Below are positions 59,601-64,000 of a DNA stretch of 64,000 nt, one piece after another. The translations under genes were made by a program, and so were the position numbers. The stretch's first letter is position 1, and the number at the start of each line of letters is the position of its first letter. Location of the stretch: the NCBI GenBank assembly GCA_945910005.1, contig OX246745.1, forward strand, positions 39,646,419-39,710,418, in the 5' to 3' direction. The stretch comes from Isoperla grammatica. Taxonomy: Eukaryota > Arthropoda > Insecta > Plecoptera > Perlodidae. The notes beneath the pieces were generated by a model, which saw nothing but the letters and a program-made list of their open reading frames with translations, did not search any database and was not told the origin of the DNA.

Positions 59601-62600
59601 GCCCGCATGGTTCACGCAAGACTGTCCTGATAGAGCCAGGCAGGGCTGTCCAAGCAGGCCGGGCACAGCGCCTCACAGCCCGCATGGTTCACGCAAGACT
59701 GTCCTGATAGAGCCAGGCAGGGCTGTCCAAGCAGGCCGGGCACAGCGCCTCACAGCCCGCATGGTTCACGCAAGACTGTCCTGATAGAGCCAGGCAGGGC
59801 TGTCCAAGCAGGCCGGGCACAGCGCCTCACAGCCCGCATGGTTCACGCAAGACTGTCCTGATAGAGCCAGGCAGGGCTGTCCAAGCAGGCCGGGCACAGC
59901 CCGCATGGTTCACGCAAGACTGTCCTGATAGAGCCAGGCAGGGCTGTCCAAGCAGGCCGGGCACAGCGCCTCACAGCCCGCATGGTTCACGCAAGACTGT
60001 CCTGATAGAGCCAGGCAGGGCAGGGCTGTCCAAGCAGGCCGGGCACAGCGCCTAACAGCCCGCATGGTTCACGCAAGACTGTCCTGATAGAGCCAGGCAG
60101 GGCTGTCCAAGCAGGCCGGGCACAGCGCCTCACAGCCAGCATGGTTCACGCAAGACTGTCCTGATAGAGCCAGGCAGGGCTGTCCAAGCAGGCCGGGCAC
60201 AGCGCCTCACAGCCCGCATGGTTCACGCAAGACTGTCCTGATAGAGCCAGGCAGGGCTGTCCAAGCAGGCCGGGCACAGCGCCTCACAGCCCGCATGGTT
60301 CACGCAAGACTGTCCTGATAGAGCCAGGCAGGGCTGTCCAAGCAGGCCGGGCACAGCCCGCATGGTTCACGCAAGACTGTCCTGATAGAGCCAGGCAGGG
60401 CTGTCCAAGCAGGCCGGGCACAGCGCCTCACAGCCCGCATGGTTCACGCAAGACTGTCCTGATAGAGCCAGGCAGGGCTTTCCAAGCAGGCCGGGCACAG
60501 CCCGCATGGTTCACGCAAGACTGTCCTGATAGAGCCAGGCAGGGCTGTCCAAGCAGGCCGGGCACAGCGCCTCACAGCCCGCATGGTTCACGCAAGACTG
60601 TCCTGATAGAGCCAGGCAGGGCTGTCCAAGCAGGCCGGGCACAGCGCCTCACAGCCCGCATGGTTCACGCAAGACTGTCCTGATAGAGCCAGGCAGGGCT
60701 GTCCAAGCAGGCCGGGCACAGCCCGCATGGTTCACGCAAGACTGTCCTGATAGAGCCAGGCAGGGCTGTCCAAGCAGGCCTGGCACAGCGCCACACAGCC
60801 CGCATGGTTCACGCAAGACTGTCCTGATAGAGCCAGGCAGGGCTGTCCAAGCAGGCCGGGCACAGCCCGCATGGTTCACGCAAGACTGTCCTGATAGAGC
60901 CAGGCAGGGCTGTCCAAGCAGGCCTGGCACAGCGCCACACAGCCCGCATGGTTCACGCAAGACTGTCCTGATAGAGCCAGGCAGGGCTGTCCAAGCAGGC
61001 CGGGCACAGCGCCTCACAGCCCGCATGGTTCACGCAAGACTGTCCTGATAGAGCCAGGCAGGGCTGTCCAAGCAGGCCGGGCACAGCGCCACACAGCCCG
61101 CATGGTTCACGCAAGACTGTCCTGATAGAGCCAGGCAGGGCTGTCCAAGCAGGCCGGGCACAGCGCCACACAGCCCGCATGGTTCACGCAAGACTGTCCT
61201 GATAGAGCCAGGCAGGGCTGTCCAAGCAGGCCGGGCACAGCGCCTCACAGCCCGCATGGTTCACGCAAGACTGTCCTGATAGAGCCAGGCAGGGCTGTCC
61301 AAGCAGGCCGGGCACAGCGCCTCACAGCCCGCATGGTTCACGCAAGACTGTCCTGATAGAGCCAGGCAGGGCTGTCCAAGCAGGCCGGGCACAGCGCCAC
61401 ACAGCCCGCATGGTTCACGCAAGACTGTCCTGATAGAGCCAGGCAGGGCTGTCCAAGCAGGCCGGGCACAGCGCCTCACAGCCCGCATGGTTCACGCAAG
61501 ACTGTCCTGATAGAGCCAGGCAGGGCTGTCCAAGCAGGCCGGGCACAGCCCGCATGGTTCACGCAAGACTGTCCTGATAGAGCCAGGCAGGGCTGTCCAA
61601 GCAGGCCGGGCACAGCGCCACACAGCCCGCATGGTTCACGCAAGACTGTCCTGATAGAGCCAGGCAGGGCTGTCCAAGCAGGCCGGGCACAGCGCCTCAC
61701 AGCCAGCATGGTTCACGCAAGACTGTCCTGATAGAGCCAGGCAGGGCTGTCCAAGCAGGCCGGGCACAGCGCCTCACAGCCCGCATGGTTCACGCAAGAC
61801 TGTCCTGATAGAGCCAGGCAGGGCAGGGCTGTCCAAGCAGGCCGGGCACAGCGCCTCACAGCCCGCATGGTTCACGCAAGACTGTCCTGATAGAGCCAGG
61901 CAGGGCTGTCCAAGCAGGCCGGGCACAGCCCGCATGGTTCACGCAAGACTGTCCTGATAGAGCCAGGCAGGGCTGTCCAAGCAGGCCGGGCACAGCGCCT
62001 CACAGCCAGCATGGTTCACGCAAGACTGTCCTGATAGAGCCAGGCAGGGCTGTCCAAGCAGGCCGGGCACAGCGCCTCACAGCCCGCATGGTTCACGCAA
62101 GACTGTCCTGATAGAGCCAGGCAGGGCTGTCCAAGCAGGCCGGGCACAGCGCCTCACAGCCCGCATGGTTCACGCAAGACTGTCCTGATAGAGCCAGGCA
62201 GGGCTGTCCAAGCAGGCCGGGCACAGCCCGCATGGTTCACGCAAGACTGTCCTGATAGAGCCAGGCAGGGCTGTCCAAGCAGGCCGGGCACAGCGCCTCA
62301 CAGCCCGCATGGTTCACGCAAGACTGTCCTGATAGAGCCAGGCAGGGCTGTCCAAGCAGGCCGGGCACAGCCCGCATGGTTCACGCAAGACTGTCCTGAT
62401 AGAGCCAGGCAGGGCTGTCCAAGCAGGCCGGGCACAGCGCCTCACAGCCCGCATGGTTCACGCAAGACTGTCCTGATAGAGTTAGGCAGGGCTGTCCAAG
62501 CAGGCCGGGCACAGCCCGCATGGTTCACGCAAGACTGTCCTGATAGAGCCAGGCAGGGCTGTCCAAGCAGGCCGGGCACAGCGCCTCACAGCCCGCATGG

Positions 62601-64000
62601 TTCACGCAAGACTGTCCTGATAGAGCCAGGCAGGGCTGTCCAAGCAGGCCGGGCACAGCCCGCATGGTTCACGCAAGACTGTCCTGATAGAGCCAGGCAG
62701 GGCTGTCCAAGCAGGCCGGGCACAGCCCGCATGGTTCACGCAAGACTGTCCTGATAGAGCCAGGCAGGGCTGTCCAAGCAGGCCGGGCACAGCGCCTCAC
62801 AGCCCGCATGGTTCACGCAAGACTGTCCTGATAGAGCCAGGCAGGGCTGTCCAAGCAGGCCGGGCACAGCGCCTCACAGCCCGCATGGTTCACGCAAGAC
62901 TGTCCTGATAGAGCCAGGCAGGGCTGTCCAAGCAGGCCGGGCACAGCCCGCATGGTTCACGCAAGACTGTCCTGATAGAGCCAGGCAGGGCTGTCCAAGC
63001 AGGCCGGGCACAGCGCCTCACAGCCCGCATGGTTCACGCAAGACTGTCCTGATAGAGCCAGGCAGGGCTGTCCAAGCAGGCCTGGCACAGCCCGCATGGT
63101 TCACGCAAGACTGTCCTGATAGAGCCAGGCAGGGCAGGGCTGTCCAAGCAGGCCGGGCACAGCGCCTCACAGCCCGCATGGTTCACGCAAGACTGTCCTG
63201 ATAGAGCCAGGCAGGGCTGTCCAAGCAGGCCGGGCACAGCCCGCATGGTTCACGCAAGACTGTCCTGATAGAGCCAGGCAGGGCAGGGCTGTCCAAGCAG
63301 GCCGGGCACAGCCCGCATGGTTCACGCAAGACTGTCCTGATAGAGCCAGGCAGGGCAGGGCTGTCCAAGCAGGCCTGGCACAGCCCGCATGGTTCACGCA
63401 AGACTGTCCTGATAGAGCCAGGCAGGGCAGGGCTGTCCAAGCAGGCCGGGCACAGCGCCTCACAGCCCGCATGGTTCACGTAAGACTGTTCTGATAGAGC
63501 CAGGCAGGGCAGGGCTGTCCAAGCAGGCCGGGCACAGCGCCTCACAGCCCGCATGGTTCACGCAAGACTGTCCTGATAGAGCCAGGCAGGGCTGTCCAAG
63601 CAGGCCTGGCACAGCCCGCATGGTTCACGCAAGACTGTCCTGATAGAGCCAGGCAGGGCAGGGCTGTCCAAGCAGGCTGGGCACAGCGCCTCACAGCCCG
63701 CATGGTTCACGCAAGACTGTCCTGATAGAGCCAGGCAGGGCTGTCCAAGCAGGCCGGGCACAGCGCCTCACAGCCCGCATGGTTCACGCAAGACTGTCCT
63801 GATAGAGCCAGGCAGGGCAGGGCTGTCCAAGCAGGCCGGGCACAGCCCGCATGGTTCACGCAAGACTGTCCTGATAGAGCCAGGCAGGGCTGTCCAAGCA
63901 GGCCGGGCACAGCGCCTCACAGCCCGCATGGTTCACGCAAGACTGTCCTGATAGAGCCAGGCAGGGCTGTCCAAGCAGGCCGGGCACAGCCCGCATGGTT

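Larger units (their letters stand above)
52301..64000. repeat. 67/72/77/82-bp minisatellite array (about 160 units), runs off right edge
   Basis: Core unit of 67 bp: CATGGTTCACGCAAGACTGT, CCTGATAGAGCCAGGCAGGG, CTGTCCAAGCAGGCCGGGCA, CAGCCCG. Two optional inserts set unit length: CGCCTCACAG (+10) after CACAG, and an extra GCAGG (+5) giving CAGGGCAGGG. The four combinations are all seen. The first unit (52305-52380) is the most diverged and carries GAGCTGAGCTGGGCAGG. Rare markers (AGCCAGCATGG, CGTAAGACTGTTCTG, GCACCTC, GCCACAC, GGCCTGG) expose kilobase-scale duplications inside the array. Minus-strand frames of 60-125 codons are repeat by-products. Confidence 0.97.

Overview
The window looks like eukaryotic, gene-poor, repeat-dominated DNA, probably from a marine invertebrate. 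Mollusc-like is my best guess, from the combination of a tRNA-derived SINE, an R4/Dong-like LINE, hAT derivatives and a tandem-core element, but the species cannot be fixed from sequence alone. I find no bacterial operon, rRNA gene, intact tRNA, CRISPR array or convincing intact host protein gene. Roughly two thirds of the 64 kb is tandem repeat. Most long open frames in the window are by-products of stop-free repeat units.

Layout, left to right. 1-14639: minisatellite with 60/64-bp units, running off the left edge. 14703-14991: copy of a dispersed AT-rich element. 16587-19930: 63-bp array. 20040-21430: block of old degenerate repeats holding a short 62-bp minisatellite and a 505-bp hAT-type element with a perfect 8-bp target duplication. 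21480-28185: two-letter array of interleaved 20-bp and 22-bp units. 28600-28790: tRNA-derived SINE. 29427-30282: 25-bp array. 31083-34093: 33-bp array. 34976-35110: C and CT tracts. 35195-35312: second SINE copy.

35.7-43.8 kb is a nest of mobile elements. Three further copies of the dispersed element lie in tandem; one is split by a 1.84-kb insertion made of a palindromic head and a 147-bp tandem core. Next to them lies a 5'-truncated LINE with a reverse transcriptase (motif A YIDYKKAYD, motif C FYMDD), a CX2CX8HX4C zinc knuckle and a C-terminal restriction-like endonuclease (RPDX14D). A 1163-bp hAT element (8-bp duplication, remnant of the transposase dimerisation domain) is inserted inside the RT. 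A second hAT element sits in the LINE's 3' (AAT)n tail.

44354-45925: 44-bp array. 46291-46615: (TGCGTG)n. 46742-47054: palindromic foldback element with an 8-bp flanking repeat. 48072-51225: inverted-repeat element whose arms carry repeated modules; its interior holds the decayed 3' end of a cysteine-rich (CXC-like) protein gene. 51432-51659: another 3' end of the same LINE. 52301-64000: array with 67/72/77/82-bp units and visible kilobase-scale duplications, running off the right edge.

The parts with real biological content are the LINE, the hAT elements, the SINE pair, the palindromic elements and the CXC-gene remnant. The arrays show edge divergence, segmental duplication and CpG-type transitions, which suggests unequal exchange in methylated DNA.
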